A stretch of 64,000 nt of DNA, taken from the NCBI RefSeq assembly GCF_030014955.1, contig NZ_JAGRPV010000001.1, forward strand, positions 7,316,001-7,380,000, written 5' to 3'. The notes beneath the pieces were generated by a model. It did no database searches. It had not been told where the DNA came from and was given only the letters and a program-made list of their open reading frames with translations. This stretch comes from Cohnella hashimotonis (GTDB lineage: Bacteria > Bacillota > Bacilli > Paenibacillales > Paenibacillaceae). Below are positions 51,836 to 59,882 of the stretch, piece by piece. Position numbers and translations under genes: made by a program. Every line of letters starts with the position of its first letter. Positions within the stretch are counted from its first letter, which is position 1.

Positions 51836-51864
51836 ACTTTACCATAAAAGGATGCGGTCAGCAA
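51836..51864 (-). promoter_or_regulatory. trpS promoter
   Basis: -35 TTGCTG (51859-51864), 17-bp spacer, -10 TAAAGT (51836-51841) with an upstream TGG forming an extended -10. It starts just inside the gap after the VOC gene and leads into the T-box. Confidence 0.6.
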
Positions 51865-51874
51865 TCCGAATATA

Positions 51875-52309
51875 TTATAGCCGCTCCGCCAGCTCCAGAA
51901 TAATGCCCTCTGGCCCGCGGACGTAGCACATCTTATAGATATCTTTATAATTCTGTATTTCGCTAAAGGCTTCCATGTCTTTCTTTTTCATGTTGTCGAC
52001 GATCGCTTCAATATCATCGACGGCCAGGCAAATATGACGGATGCCTAATGTATTCGAATGCGATTGCTGAACGCCGTTTTCATCCGTTGGATGGATATAC
52101 TGGACCAGCTCCAACCACGTCTGACCGTCCGGCGAACGCAAGGCGACGCAGGATGTCTTCACGTTCTCAAGCCCGACGATCACATCCAGCCAAGCGCCTT
52201 CTGCTTCCCATTCCCCATGCACCTCGAGCCCGAATTCGACGAAAAAAGCTTTGGCCGCTGCCAGATCGTTGACGTTTATGCCGATGTGGTCGATGCGTTG
52301 GATTTTCAT
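51875..52309 (-). CDS. VOC-family protein (methylmalonyl-CoA epimerase/glyoxalase-like)
   Basis: 144 aa, two beta-alpha-beta-beta-beta modules. Metal-type residues: His8 in RIDHIGINV, Glu in WLELVQYI, His in GIRHICLAVDD and Glu in IILELAE, the four-position pattern of VOC metalloenzymes. Epimerase-like spacing, but no propionate-pathway neighbours. ATG 52309 follows GAGGCG. Confidence 0.82.
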   Translation of the reverse strand: MKIQRIDHIGINVNDLAAAKAFFVEFGLEVHGEWEAEGAWLDVIVGLENVKTSCVALRSPDGQTWLELVQYIHPTDENGVQQSHSNTLGIRHICLAVDDIEAIVDNMKKKDMEAFSEIQNYKDIYKMCYVRGPEGIILELAERL

Positions 52310-52334
52310 GCTGGACGCCTCCTCATTATTCGAT

Positions 52335-52660
52335 CAAGATTGCTCAGATCTGTGTCGTAATTTTCCCCACCGCCATGTAACCCCTGCGCTCATAGCATAC
52401 AACAACCCGCTTATAGAGAACAGAACGTCGATCGTCAACCAGTCGATGATATAGCCGCCGGTGATAATCGCGAACCCGGAGGCGGCGGAGGTCCAGAAAT
52501 ACCTTCGATAACCCGGGCTACTTTTAGCGGATGCAGTCTGCTGTAGTCGGTAATCAGATTCGGATTCTGGTCCGGCGTCGCGTTCTGAAAATAATTGATT
52601 AGAACAAGGGCCGAGAGAAGGAGGGGCGCAAGCGTCTTTTCATTTAGGCCTCCACGACTG
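52335..52660 (-). pseudogene. Decayed remnants: MFS transporter C-terminus and an unidentified fragment
   Basis: The minus strand encodes, without a start codon, about 58 residues ending ...WGKLRHRSEQS (stop 52335-52337) with two helices (SAASGFAIITGGYIIDW, VLFSISGLLYAMSAGV), like TM11-12 of an MFS exporter. In another frame just upstream (to ~52660) is a fragment containing ALVLINYFQNATPDQNPN that I do not recognise. Both lack ribosome sites and starts. The rest of the gap to 52832 holds only the promoter region of the VWA gene. Confidence 0.5.
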
Positions 52661-52832
52661 CGATCTAACCGAGGATAAATTTTACATTACTTGCAACATT
52701 CCCTCTACCTGAATCGTCTAAATAGCGCATGTCGTTACACAACAGAAATGTTTATGTAATCGTTTTGTAACATTGCGCAATCGAATGGCATTTGTTAAAA
52801 GAAACCGCTATTCATTAATCGGGGGTGTCCAG

Positions 52833-54338
52833 ATGGGAAAAAGGTTAGGCTTGTTGTCCGTACTTTTGATTGGCGCGCTGGTCGCAGGTTGCAGCTCAAG
52901 CAGCGACAACGATTCCGCCGCCAACCGTGCGCCGGAGTCGAAATCCCAAGCAGTCTCTAATGAAGCCGCAGCCGCAAGCGCACACGACCAACGAGCATCC
53001 ACGCCCTCCGATATGTTTTTCCAGGATTACGGGACCAACCCCTATGTTTCTGCAGAAGATGACCGGCTGTCTACGTTCGCGATGGACGTTGATACGGGCT
53101 CCTATACATTGGCAAGAAGCTATATCAAAGACGGGAACGTGCCGCCTCAAGAGGCCATCCGGCTGGAGGAGTTCGTCAATTACTTCGATCTGAACGACGC
53201 GCCGCCCAAGAACGATACGTTCGCCATTCATGTCGACGCCGGCCCCTCTCCGTTCGGGGAAGCAGGCACGCAGCTCGTCCGGATCGGCATCAAGGGCAAG
53301 GAGATCGAATCGGAGGCGCGGAAGAGAGCGAACCTGACGTTTGTAATCGACGTATCCGGCTCCATGGATGAGGACAACCGGATCGGTTTGGTCAAGCGGA
53401 GCTTGGAGCTGCTGGTCAATCAGTTGAAGCCTAACGACCGGATCGGCATCGTCGTGTACGGCTCGACGGCGCGCACGGTTCTGCAGCCTACGGCTGTCGA
53501 GGACGAGGGTGCCATTTTAGCGGCGATCGATGATCTTCAGATCGAAGGCTCGACGAATGCGGAAGCCGGACTGCTGTTAGGTTATAAAATGGCGAGCAAA
53601 TTCAACGACGAGGATGCGATCAACCGCGTGATTCTGTGCTCCGACGGCGTGGCCAATATCGGCGAGACCGGTCCCGAAGGCATTCTCCGTACGATTGAAG
53701 ATTATGCCGCGAAAAACTTGTACCTCAGCACCTTCGGATTCGGCATGGACAATTACAATGACGTGCTTATGGAGCAACTGGCCGACAAAGGCGATGGCGC
53801 CTATGCTTATATTGACGATATGGATGAAGCGAAAAAGATCTTCCAGGAACAGCTGACCGAGACGCTGCAGACGATCGCCAAAGACGCCAAGATTCAAGTC
53901 GAATTCGATCCTGCGCAGGTGAAGGGCTATCGCCTCCTGGGTTATGAGAACCGCGCGATCGCGGATGAAGATTTCCGCAACAACAAAGTGGACGGCGGCG
54001 AAGTGGGTGCCGGGCATTCCGTCACCGCGCTCTACGAGCTCCAATTGAAGAGCGACGCAGCCAAGCCTTGGGGCAAGGTCACGATTCGATACAAAGACGT
54101 GGACGACAACAATCGATCGCGTGAATCGTCCGCATCCATCGGCCCCTCCGACAAGCTGTCCGATGCCACCTTGTTTATCGCCGCCGTCGCTGAATTTGCC
54201 AAGATCATGAAGGACAGTGAAGGCGTCGGGGAAAGCCGGCTGCAAAATGTTCTCCAGACGGCGGAGAAGCACGCGTCCAGCGAGCGGCAGGAGGAATTCG
54301 GGGAGTTGGTTAAGACGTTCATGGACATTAGAGGTTGA
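52833..54338 (+). CDS. VWA-domain lipoprotein (YfbK family, VWA/DUF3520)
   Basis: 501-aa lipoprotein; lipobox LVAGC with Cys20. A VWA N-terminal domain (FAMDVDTGSYTLARSYIKDGNVPP...RLEEFVNYFDL), a VWA domain with intact MIDAS (VIDVSGSMDE, then T in GSTNAEAG and D in CSDGVAN), and a C-terminal DUF3520-type domain. It likely binds protein partners in a metal-dependent way on the cell surface; no partner genes are adjacent. ATG 52833 follows GGGGGTG; an upstream ATG in frame has no site. Followed by a terminator. Confidence 0.9.
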   Translation: MGKRLGLLSVLLIGALVAGCSSSSDNDSAANRAPESKSQAVSNEAAAASAHDQRASTPSDMFFQDYGTNPYVSAEDDRLSTFAMDVDTGSYTLARSYIKDGNVPPQEAIRLEEFVNYFDLNDAPPKNDTFAIHVDAGPSPFGEAGTQLVRIGIKGKEIESEARKRANLTFVIDVSGSMDEDNRIGLVKRSLELLVNQLKPNDRIGIVVYGSTARTVLQPTAVEDEGAILAAIDDLQIEGSTNAEAGLLLGYKMASKFNDEDAINRVILCSDGVANIGETGPEGILRTIEDYAAKNLYLSTFGFGMDNYNDVLMEQLADKGDGAYAYIDDMDEAKKIFQEQLTETLQTIAKDAKIQVEFDPAQVKGYRLLGYENRAIADEDFRNNKVDGGEVGAGHSVTALYELQLKSDAAKPWGKVTIRYKDVDDNNRSRESSASIGPSDKLSDATLFIAAVAEFAKIMKDSEGVGESRLQNVLQTAEKHASSERQEEFGELVKTFMDIRG

Positions 54339-54377
54339 TAGTATTGCGTTATACGTCTGAATGCCTCGTATATGTCA

Positions 54378-54425
54378 GAAGGCCAGCGTTCCCCAAAAGC
54401 GGGGCGGCTGGCCTTCTTTCTCGGT
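54378..54425 (+). terminator. Terminator after the VWA lipoprotein gene
   Basis: GAAGGCCAGC and GCTGGCCTTC form a 10-bp stem with an inner CCCC/GGGG pairing, followed by TTTCTCGGTTTTT. Confidence 0.8.
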
Positions 54426-54485
54426 TTTTAAGATGCAGCCACCGCTTTATGGTTCATCTATTTACTCCGGTCGCTCGTTTTTTGA

Positions 54486-55310
54486 TTAACTGCCGAACGC
54501 ATCTTCAAAAGCCCTCATGCATTGACTATTCCTCGAACCGTCCAGAACCGCGAACGTAATATGCTCAAATAGCGAGCCATAGCCCTCTTCCACCAGAAGC
54601 GCGTTCCACCAGCCTGCGACTTGCACCGGATCGTTCCTGAAAACGCCGCAGCCGTACGCGCCCAAGATGAGGTTCTTGTCTCCATTTTTAGCGAACAGGG
54701 CCAATGCAATACGCATTCTTTCCTTCATGACGCGCAGCGCCAGCTCGGTGTCTTCTCCCTTTAACACGACCTGACCATAGTTAACGGCGGGCAGTGTCAG
54801 TACCGAAGCCGTGACAGGCTCAGCCAGGAGGTTAAACTTCTCATCTCTGAAAAAGACGACATCAGGGGAGTAGATGGCGTGATGCGTGTACATCATCGAA
54901 CCGCATGCGCGATTCGCCTTATAGAATGCTTCATGCCGGAGCTGCGTGCCATATAGGCCGCTGGATGCAGCCAGGCTTTCCTCTTGCGCCATCGCTCCGT
55001 TTAAAAATCCGCCGCCCGGATTTTTGGCGCTGGCAAAGTTAAGGACGCCCACATGCGCCTTTCCCGATTGGACCCAGTTAAGGATGGCCTTAACGGTCGC
55101 CGCATTCACTACTGAACATTCAGCCAATGGGCCGTCCCGATCCACCCGGATAAGCTCCACTGCCGCTTTGGCTTGCTCCGGCGTAATCAGGGCGCTGCGA
55201 TCCTCTGCGTATTTCTGTTTATCGGCGAAATTCACTTGCTCCCCGTTAATCGTATAATATCCCTGCTGCATATATTGGAGCGTATCTCTCGCAATTATTT
55301 TCCGATCCAC
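54486..55310 (-). CDS. Bacterial-type poly(ADP-ribose) glycohydrolase (DUF2263/TIGR02452 macrodomain)
   Basis: 274 aa. PARG signature GGGFLNGAMAQEE, with GGG at 99-101 and catalytic Glu pair in QEE at 109-111; the diphosphate loop is LILGAYGCGVFRNDP (near 217). Such enzymes cleave ADP-ribose from modified protein or nucleic acid. GTG 55308-55310 follows GGGGAG, two bases after the NADAR gene stop, so the two are coupled. All key residues are present. Confidence 0.9.
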   Translation of the reverse strand: MDRKIIARDTLQYMQQGYYTINGEQVNFADKQKYAEDRSALITPEQAKAAVELIRVDRDGPLAECSVVNAATVKAILNWVQSGKAHVGVLNFASAKNPGGGFLNGAMAQEESLAASSGLYGTQLRHEAFYKANRACGSMMYTHHAIYSPDVVFFRDEKFNLLAEPVTASVLTLPAVNYGQVVLKGEDTELALRVMKERMRIALALFAKNGDKNLILGAYGCGVFRNDPVQVAGWWNALLVEEGYGSLFEHITFAVLDGSRNSQCMRAFEDAFGS

Positions 55311-55312
55311 GT

Positions 55313-55873
55313 CTAACTCCCCTCTTCCTCTAGCAAGTTGTCCCTGACCTCAGTCAAAGCAAAACCAAGCAAATTCGAGCCGCGCCATTTTAGCGGATTT
55401 TTCGCATCCGGATGATCCTTCTCCAAGCCGATACCCCAGATCCGGTCGAACGGGCTCGCTTCCACCAAAATCAGATCTTTTGTAGACTTCAAATATTCCC
55501 GCAGTCTCCGATTTTGCGAGAACTTTGCGTAGTTACCTCTCTTTACGATCTCATAGCAGTTCTGTTCCCAGACCGTACTTTGAAAATGTTTGACCGCGCG
55601 GCCTAAAGCCTTCATTTCCTTTGGTTGCGAAGCACTCATAATCTTACGAAGCGCGTCCGCATCGCCAAAAAGCCGCGCCTTCTCCGCCATCATGTACTGT
55701 TCCGTGCAGGAATAGGCTATTCCGTCGACCTCGAACCTGGACATCCACCATTGGCTCAGGCAACTCGGGCTCACGCTTCCGTCCGCCGCCGGCGTATGTC
55801 CCCAGAAAAACAGAAACTTTGGCTTTTCGCCTGCGTTGTATGCGCGTTGCAGTTGCTCCAATTTATTATTCAT
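55313..55873 (-). CDS. NADAR-domain protein (YbiA/DUF1768)
   Basis: 186 aa. Seen: FLFFWGH at the start of the fold, YSCTEQYMMAEKARLFGD, the KHFQSTVWEQN helix and DRIWGIGL...NPLKWRGSNLLG, the family's C-terminal signature. NADAR proteins are N-glycosidases on ADP-ribosylated or ribosylated substrates; some reverse guanine ADP-ribosylation of DNA, others act in riboflavin-pathway damage control. The pairing with a PARG in one operon favours ADP-ribose removal. ATG 55873 follows GGGAG. Confidence 0.9.
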   Translation of the reverse strand: MNNKLEQLQRAYNAGEKPKFLFFWGHTPAADGSVSPSCLSQWWMSRFEVDGIAYSCTEQYMMAEKARLFGDADALRKIMSASQPKEMKALGRAVKHFQSTVWEQNCYEIVKRGNYAKFSQNRRLREYLKSTKDLILVEASPFDRIWGIGLEKDHPDAKNPLKWRGSNLLGFALTEVRDNLLEEEGS

Positions 55874-55926
55874 AAAAGTTCTCCCGCTTTCTATGATAGG
55901 CTTTGCCGGTGTTTTATTATTATCAC

Positions 55927-55967
55927 TTTGATATTATCAAATTAATACAATTGAATCCAATTGTCAA
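55927..55967 (-). promoter_or_regulatory. Promoter and palindromic operators of the NADAR-PARG operon
   Basis: Minus strand: -35 TTGACA (55962-55967), 17-bp spacer, -10 TAATTT (55939-55944). Two palindromes overlap it: ACAATTG-N4-CAATTGT (55947-55964) in the spacer and TTTGATATTATCAAA (55927-55941) at and after the -10. This placement suits repression. No regulator gene is adjacent. Confidence 0.65.
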
Positions 55968-55989
55968 TCCATGATTTCTTTATCGCGCA

Positions 55990-56031
55990 AAAAAACATCG
56001 CCAGGGCTCTTGGGCCGTTTGGCGATGTTTT
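55990..56031. terminator. Bidirectional terminator-like hairpin
   Basis: AACATCGCCA and TGGCGATGTT form a 10-bp stem flanked by an A-run on the left and TTTT on the right, so it could act in both directions. It separates the NADAR-PARG promoter from the repeat region. Confidence 0.65.
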
Positions 56032-56153
56032 GATTCAATGTAAGGCGCAGCGCAAACTTAGCATTTCGCCCAAACACATTTGCTCGCCATAGCGACCAAA
56101 TTCCGCTAACCTCATTGCCGTACCGCTGCGCGCAACCGTTTCCCGCTGAGTCA

Positions 56154-56298
56154 TAAGACGCTCGCGCATCTCTATCTCGTTGTGTGCCGCCATTTTCGGC
56201 AAGATAAGACCCTGGCGCATCACTATTTCGTTGCGTGCCGCCAATTCCTACAAGATAAGAACCTGGCGTATCGCTATTTCGTTGCGTGCGGCCAATCC
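56154..56298. repeat. Tandem 51-bp repeats (about 2.8 copies)
   Basis: Copies at 56154-56204, 56205-56255 and a partial at 56256-56298, sharing TAAGA..CT.GCG.ATC.CTAT.TCGTTG.GTGC.GCCA. On the minus strand the 17-codon unit would read MAARNEIVMRQGLILPK, but an in-frame TAG in the outer copy and lack of a ribosome site argue against a gene. The rest of 55874-56332 is otherwise free of genes. Confidence 0.75.
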
Positions 56299-56332
56299 AT
56301 CATATAGGAGAACGTATGTGGCGAACCGAACG

Positions 56333-56743
56333 CTATGACTCTTGCGTTGCAATCCACCAAGTGTTCCCAGCGGGGTCCTTCACGCCTGCGCGTCGATCAG
56401 GATCTCCTGCTTTGCGGGCCGGTTCCATGACGGATACGCCGCCTGCATGAACGGCATGCTGATAAGTCCCCCTAACATCCTCAACATAAATATGCAATTG
56501 AGCAACGGTTGCCTCCCACTTCTCCGTGGTCTCTCCCAGCATGACAACCGTATCCTCAATCTGTACTTCGACATGCATGACAGAGCCATCCGGTCGAAGA
56601 TAACGCCTAAGTTCGTTTGCGCCGAAAGCTTCTTGCAAGAAATTCAATACTGGCTTTGCATCCGGCACGACTAAATACGGCGAAACACTTGAATATCCAT
56701 TCGGCTTCCAACCGTTAGACATAGGCTTCCAACCGTTAGACAT
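56333..56743 (-). CDS. VOC-family protein (PhnB/glyoxalase-like)
   Basis: 136 aa; YSSVSPYLVVPDAKPVLNFLQEAFGA is the family start, and VKDPAGNTWWIAT the C-terminal strand. The metal-site pattern is incomplete, typical of the PhnB/YdeI-like subgroup. The N-terminus carries MSNGWKP twice because of a perfect 21-bp tandem duplication including the start codon. The first ATG (56743) has GGAGG seven bases upstream. Followed by, and close to, another VOC gene. Confidence 0.82.
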   Translation of the reverse strand: MSNGWKPMSNGWKPNGYSSVSPYLVVPDAKPVLNFLQEAFGANELRRYLRPDGSVMHVEVQIEDTVVMLGETTEKWEATVAQLHIYVEDVRGTYQHAVHAGGVSVMEPARKAGDPDRRAGVKDPAGNTWWIATQES

Positions 56744-56761
56744 AGATGTGCCTCCAATTCG

Positions 56762-57208
56762 TTATTTCATCATTTCGTTCCACTCGCTTAAATAGATGGC
56801 ATGTTCCATCTGTCTGGGTTCAGCCGGCAACCAGGCTATAAACTCCAGCTCATTGCCGTCAGGATCGTCGAAATAAACGGCTGCCGTAGGCATCCACGCA
56901 TGTACGACCGGCTCGATCGGTTCTTTTCCGAGCGCTTTTTTAGGCTTGATCCCTCTTTCTCTTAGCCAGTCGATCGACCCCTTTAACAAATCCAGGTCAG
57001 TCCCAAAAGCAAAGTGCCGTTTACTAACCTCGGTGCCCTGCGGCACTTCCCAAATGCCAAGCAATTGGCGTTCCTTGCCGATGTAAAAGAATGCCCCTTT
57101 TCTTTCTTCAATGACTAAGGCAAGTTCGAGTCCCAGCTTCTTATAAAAAACAATCGATGCATTCAAATCCGTAACCTGTAAATGCGTCTCGTACAAATTT
57201 TTAATCAT
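56762..57208 (-). CDS. VOC-family protein (glyoxalase/fosfomycin-resistance-like fold)
   Basis: 148 aa from ATG 57206-57208, chosen because GAGGAG lies seven bases upstream; five more codons are possible. The modules begin THLQVTDLNASIVFYKKLGLEL and AAVYFDDPDGNELEFIAWL, with His at 10 and 65 and Glu in ELEF as likely metal ligands, as in FosB-like proteins, but K/R residues of fosfomycin enzymes are not evident. Substrate unknown. In line with the PhnB-like gene, 18 bases apart. Confidence 0.8.
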   Translation of the reverse strand: MIKNLYETHLQVTDLNASIVFYKKLGLELALVIEERKGAFFYIGKERQLLGIWEVPQGTEVSKRHFAFGTDLDLLKGSIDWLRERGIKPKKALGKEPIEPVVHAWMPTAAVYFDDPDGNELEFIAWLPAEPRQMEHAIYLSEWNEMMK

Positions 57209-57308
57209 CGCGCCGCTCCTCAATTCCCGATCCGCTTGAATTTGCGGACTTTATGATCATTGTATAGGAAGGATATGTTGCCGCCAACTTTAACTGAATG
57301 TGGGCATG

Positions 57309-57341
57309 TAAAAACCGCCAAGGCCCTCGGGCTGTTGGCGG
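57309..57341 (-). terminator. Terminator of the MerR-rhodanese unit
   Basis: On the minus strand CCGCCAA and TTGGCGG pair around an inner GCCC/GGGC, followed by five T's, 24 bases after the sulfurtransferase stop. Confidence 0.75.
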
Positions 57342-57364
57342 CTTGTTTGCCTGTATAGATACTG

Positions 57365-58216
57365 CTATGCTTGGCGCGGCGTTTCCTCATTCCCCGTCGC
57401 GATCGGGTTCTCGCCGTACGACACCCAATCGCTCCAGCTCCCGACATACAGCTTCACGTTCGGATACCCGGCCTCCGCCAACGCCAGCACGTTCGGCGTC
57501 GCCGTCACGCCCGCGCCGCAGTAGACGATGATCTCCGCGTCCACTGGAATGTCCTCGAACCGCGCCTTCTGAGCCGCCGCGCCCTGAAAGAAGCCACCCG
57601 GCGAGCCCGCTTCCCAAAAGCGGTTGATGGCGCCCGGAATGTGCCCGGCCTTGGCGTACTTGCTCGTGTCCTCGCCCGTATAGTGAGCGGGCTTGCGCGC
57701 GTCGATTAATACGGCGCCCTCGCGCCCGATCGCCGCCTGCACCCGCCCGACGTCCGCGAGCAGCGCCTCGTTCACGCGGGCAACGAACGTCCTGGCCACC
57801 GGCGCCGGCAGCTCGCGCGTCACGGGATGGCCGGCGTCGCTCCAGCCGGAGTAACCTTCCGCCAGCAGCCGCACCCGCTCGTGGCCGAGATACTTGAGCG
57901 TCCACCAGAGCCTCGCGGCGATGCTGCCACCCTGGTCGTCATACACGACGACTTCCGTCTCCTCGCCGATGCCCGCAGCGCCTAGCTTCCGCGCGAACGC
58001 GTCAAGCGGCGGCAGCGGATGCCCGCCTCCATGCTGCTCTTTCGGCCCTGACAAGTCCGCGTTAAGGTCAAAGAAGACCGCGCCCGGAATGTGGCCTTCC
58101 CCGTAAGCGCGCCGCCCCTCATCCGGCTGGCCGAGCACGAACCGCACGTCCGCGAAGACGACGTTCGGTTTGCCAAGCAAGGCCGCAGCCTCACGGATGC
58201 TGATCAAATTAGACAT
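57365..58216 (-). CDS. Thiosulfate/3-mercaptopyruvate sulfurtransferase (two-domain rhodanese)
   Basis: 283 aa, two rhodanese domains. The N-terminal one has HIPGAVFFDLN and an inactive loop (VVVYDDQGG); the C-terminal one has active Cys233 in VYCGAGVTA, the loop typical of 3-mercaptopyruvate sulfurtransferases. Transfers sulfane sulfur to a thiol acceptor or cyanide. ATG 58216 is only two bases after the MerR stop, so it is translationally coupled to that regulator. Confidence 0.92.
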   Translation of the reverse strand: MSNLISIREAAALLGKPNVVFADVRFVLGQPDEGRRAYGEGHIPGAVFFDLNADLSGPKEQHGGGHPLPPLDAFARKLGAAGIGEETEVVVYDDQGGSIAARLWWTLKYLGHERVRLLAEGYSGWSDAGHPVTRELPAPVARTFVARVNEALLADVGRVQAAIGREGAVLIDARKPAHYTGEDTSKYAKAGHIPGAINRFWEAGSPGGFFQGAAAQKARFEDIPVDAEIIVYCGAGVTATPNVLALAEAGYPNVKLYVGSWSDWVSYGENPIATGNEETPRQA

Positions 58217-58218
58217 GT

Positions 58219-59058
58219 TTAAGCTCCTCCGATCGGCAAAATAAGCTCCGTGACATAGTTATCGCTGTCCGTCGTGCTCCACGGATCGATGATATATCGC
58301 TCGTACGAAGTCCCCTTCAGCGCCACCGACTGCCGCTCCGCCCACTCCTGCACCTCGCGGTACGTCTGCCCGATCGTCCGGTAATCGCCGCGATGGACGA
58401 CGCTGATCGCCTCGAAGCCGCCGACTTCGGTCGTCAGCCCCTCGCTCGTCCCGTCGTCGATGACCGCCGTATAGCAGTCGACGCCCGTGAACGTCCGGTC
58501 GATGCGCTGCCCGATGTCCTCGAAGTACAGCATGAAAGGGCCGTACGCGTAAAGGTTGTGGCGATTGCACAGCTCGACGAACAGATTGCTGTACAGCACC
58601 TCCATGTCCGCCTCCTGCCGATCCTTCACCTCGTAGCGGAACGTCATCGTGCGGTAGAGCGGAAACTTCGCGATCTGGATCTCCCGCGCCTTTGGCGGCT
58701 CGGCCAGCAAGGACTCCCCTTGCTTCAGCAGCCGGTGCCATTCCTGGATGGCGAAGTGCTTCTTCTGCAGCTCGGCCATCTGCTTCTCGACGATCAGGAG
58801 CTCCTTGGCCATGTAATCCTCCAGCACGTCGAGGTTCTGGCGCTCCAGCATTTTCCCGATATCCTCGAGCTTGAAGCCCAGCTGCTTGTAATATTTGATG
58901 AGGGGGATCTTCCGCATGCCTTCCTTGGAATAGTAGCGGTAGTTGTTGTCCGGCGAGATGCGCTCCGGCTTGAGCAGCCCGATGTCGTCGTAGTAACGCA
59001 GCGTGCGGATCGGAATCCGGCACAGCTTGGACACCTCGCCGATCGAATACCATTCCAT
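58219..59058 (-). CDS. MerR regulator with GyrI-like effector domain (BmrR/BltR type)
   Basis: 279 aa: HTH MEWYSIGEVSKLCRIPIRTLRYYDDIGLL, an RYYSKEGM wing, a long coiled coil (~75-115), and a C-terminal GyrI-like domain (~125-279) ending YVTELILPIGGA, which in BmrR binds bulky cationic compounds. No pump gene is near; the coupled gene is a rhodanese. ATG 59058 follows GAGGGGG. No 19-bp spacer promoter was seen in the 62-base gap upstream. Confidence 0.88.
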   Translation of the reverse strand: MEWYSIGEVSKLCRIPIRTLRYYDDIGLLKPERISPDNNYRYYSKEGMRKIPLIKYYKQLGFKLEDIGKMLERQNLDVLEDYMAKELLIVEKQMAELQKKHFAIQEWHRLLKQGESLLAEPPKAREIQIAKFPLYRTMTFRYEVKDRQEADMEVLYSNLFVELCNRHNLYAYGPFMLYFEDIGQRIDRTFTGVDCYTAVIDDGTSEGLTTEVGGFEAISVVHRGDYRTIGQTYREVQEWAERQSVALKGTSYERYIIDPWSTTDSDNYVTELILPIGGA

Positions 59059-59120
59059 GGTTGTCCCCCTCCGCTCTTTTTTCCGAAAATGCCGATTGCC
59101 CGTTGCCCGTCATACGTACG

Positions 59121-59882
59121 TTAGAGCAGCCGCTTGATCGCTTCCTTCATCCGCAGCAGCTGCGGATCGAGCAGCCGCTCGCGCTTGTCGCCGAGTCCGA
59201 AGCCGACGGTCAGCTCCTCCTTCACGACGCCCGGCCGCGAGGACAGCACGTAGATCCGGTCCGACAGCAGAATCGCTTCCTCGATATCGTGCGTGATGAA
59301 CAGGATCGTCGCGCCGAATGCTTCCTGCACCTCCAGCAGCCACGTCTGCATCGCGCTCTTGGTCATGGAGTCGAGGGCGCCGAACGGTTCGTCGAGCAGC
59401 ATGATCTCGCCTGAAGCGAGGAACGTACGCAGAAAGCTCGCCCGCTGCTTCATGCCGCCCGACAGCTGGCCCGGGTATCGGTCCTCGTACCCGCGCAGCC
59501 CGACCCGATCGATCAGCGCATCCGCACGCTCGCGCGCCAGCTTCTTGTTCGTGCCCTTGAGCCGGAGCGGCAGCGTGATGTTATCCATGACCGTCTTCCA
59601 CGGGAGCAGCAGGTCCTTCTGCTGCATGTAGCCGATCTCCCCGTTTACCTTCAGCTCGCCTTGGTCGGCGGGGAGCAGTCCCGTAATCATGTTAAAAAGG
59701 GTGCTCTTGCCCGAGCCGCTCGGCCCGAGAATCGAGACGAACTCCCCCCTGCCTACGCGGAGCGAGACGTCCCGCAGCACCTCTGTCTCGCCGAAGCGCT
59801 TGCCCACGCGGTCCAGCGCGATCAGAACCTCGCCTTCGCAGCTCGCAGTCGCCGGCTTCTCTTGCACCTTTTGCATAGCCAT
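59121..59882 (-). CDS. ABC transporter ATPase (ThiZ/SsuB-TauB type)
   Basis: 253 aa. Walker A GPSGSGKST, Q-loop in MQQKDLLLPW, signature LSGGMKQR, Walker B IMLLDEPFGALD, H-loop ITHDIEEA. The L-L-P-W after the Q-loop is characteristic of taurine/nitrate/pyrimidine importers. The start ATG 59880-59882 overlaps the permease TGA (TGATG), indicating coupling; ATG 59876 is an alternative. Confidence 0.93.
   Translation of the reverse strand: MAMQKVQEKPATASCEGEVLIALDRVGKRFGETEVLRDVSLRVGRGEFVSILGPSGSGKSTLFNMITGLLPADQGELKVNGEIGYMQQKDLLLPWKTVMDNITLPLRLKGTNKKLARERADALIDRVGLRGYEDRYPGQLSGGMKQRASFLRTFLASGEIMLLDEPFGALDSMTKSAMQTWLLEVQEAFGATILFITHDIEEAILLSDRIYVLSSRPGVVKEELTVGFGLGDKRERLLDPQLLRMKEAIKRLL

Noticed and set aside
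56035..56244. 69-codon repetitive frame MAARNEI... as a gene
   Set aside because: No ribosome site; the upstream repeat copy has an in-frame TAG; better explained by the 51-bp DNA repeat.
56154..56298. CRISPR array
   Set aside because: The repeats are directly abutting, degenerate and without unique spacers, and there are no cas genes in the window.
57365..59058. MerR-GyrI plus rhodanese as a drug-resistance operon
   Set aside because: There is no pump or modifying enzyme and no MerR-type promoter visible; co-transcription alone is not enough.
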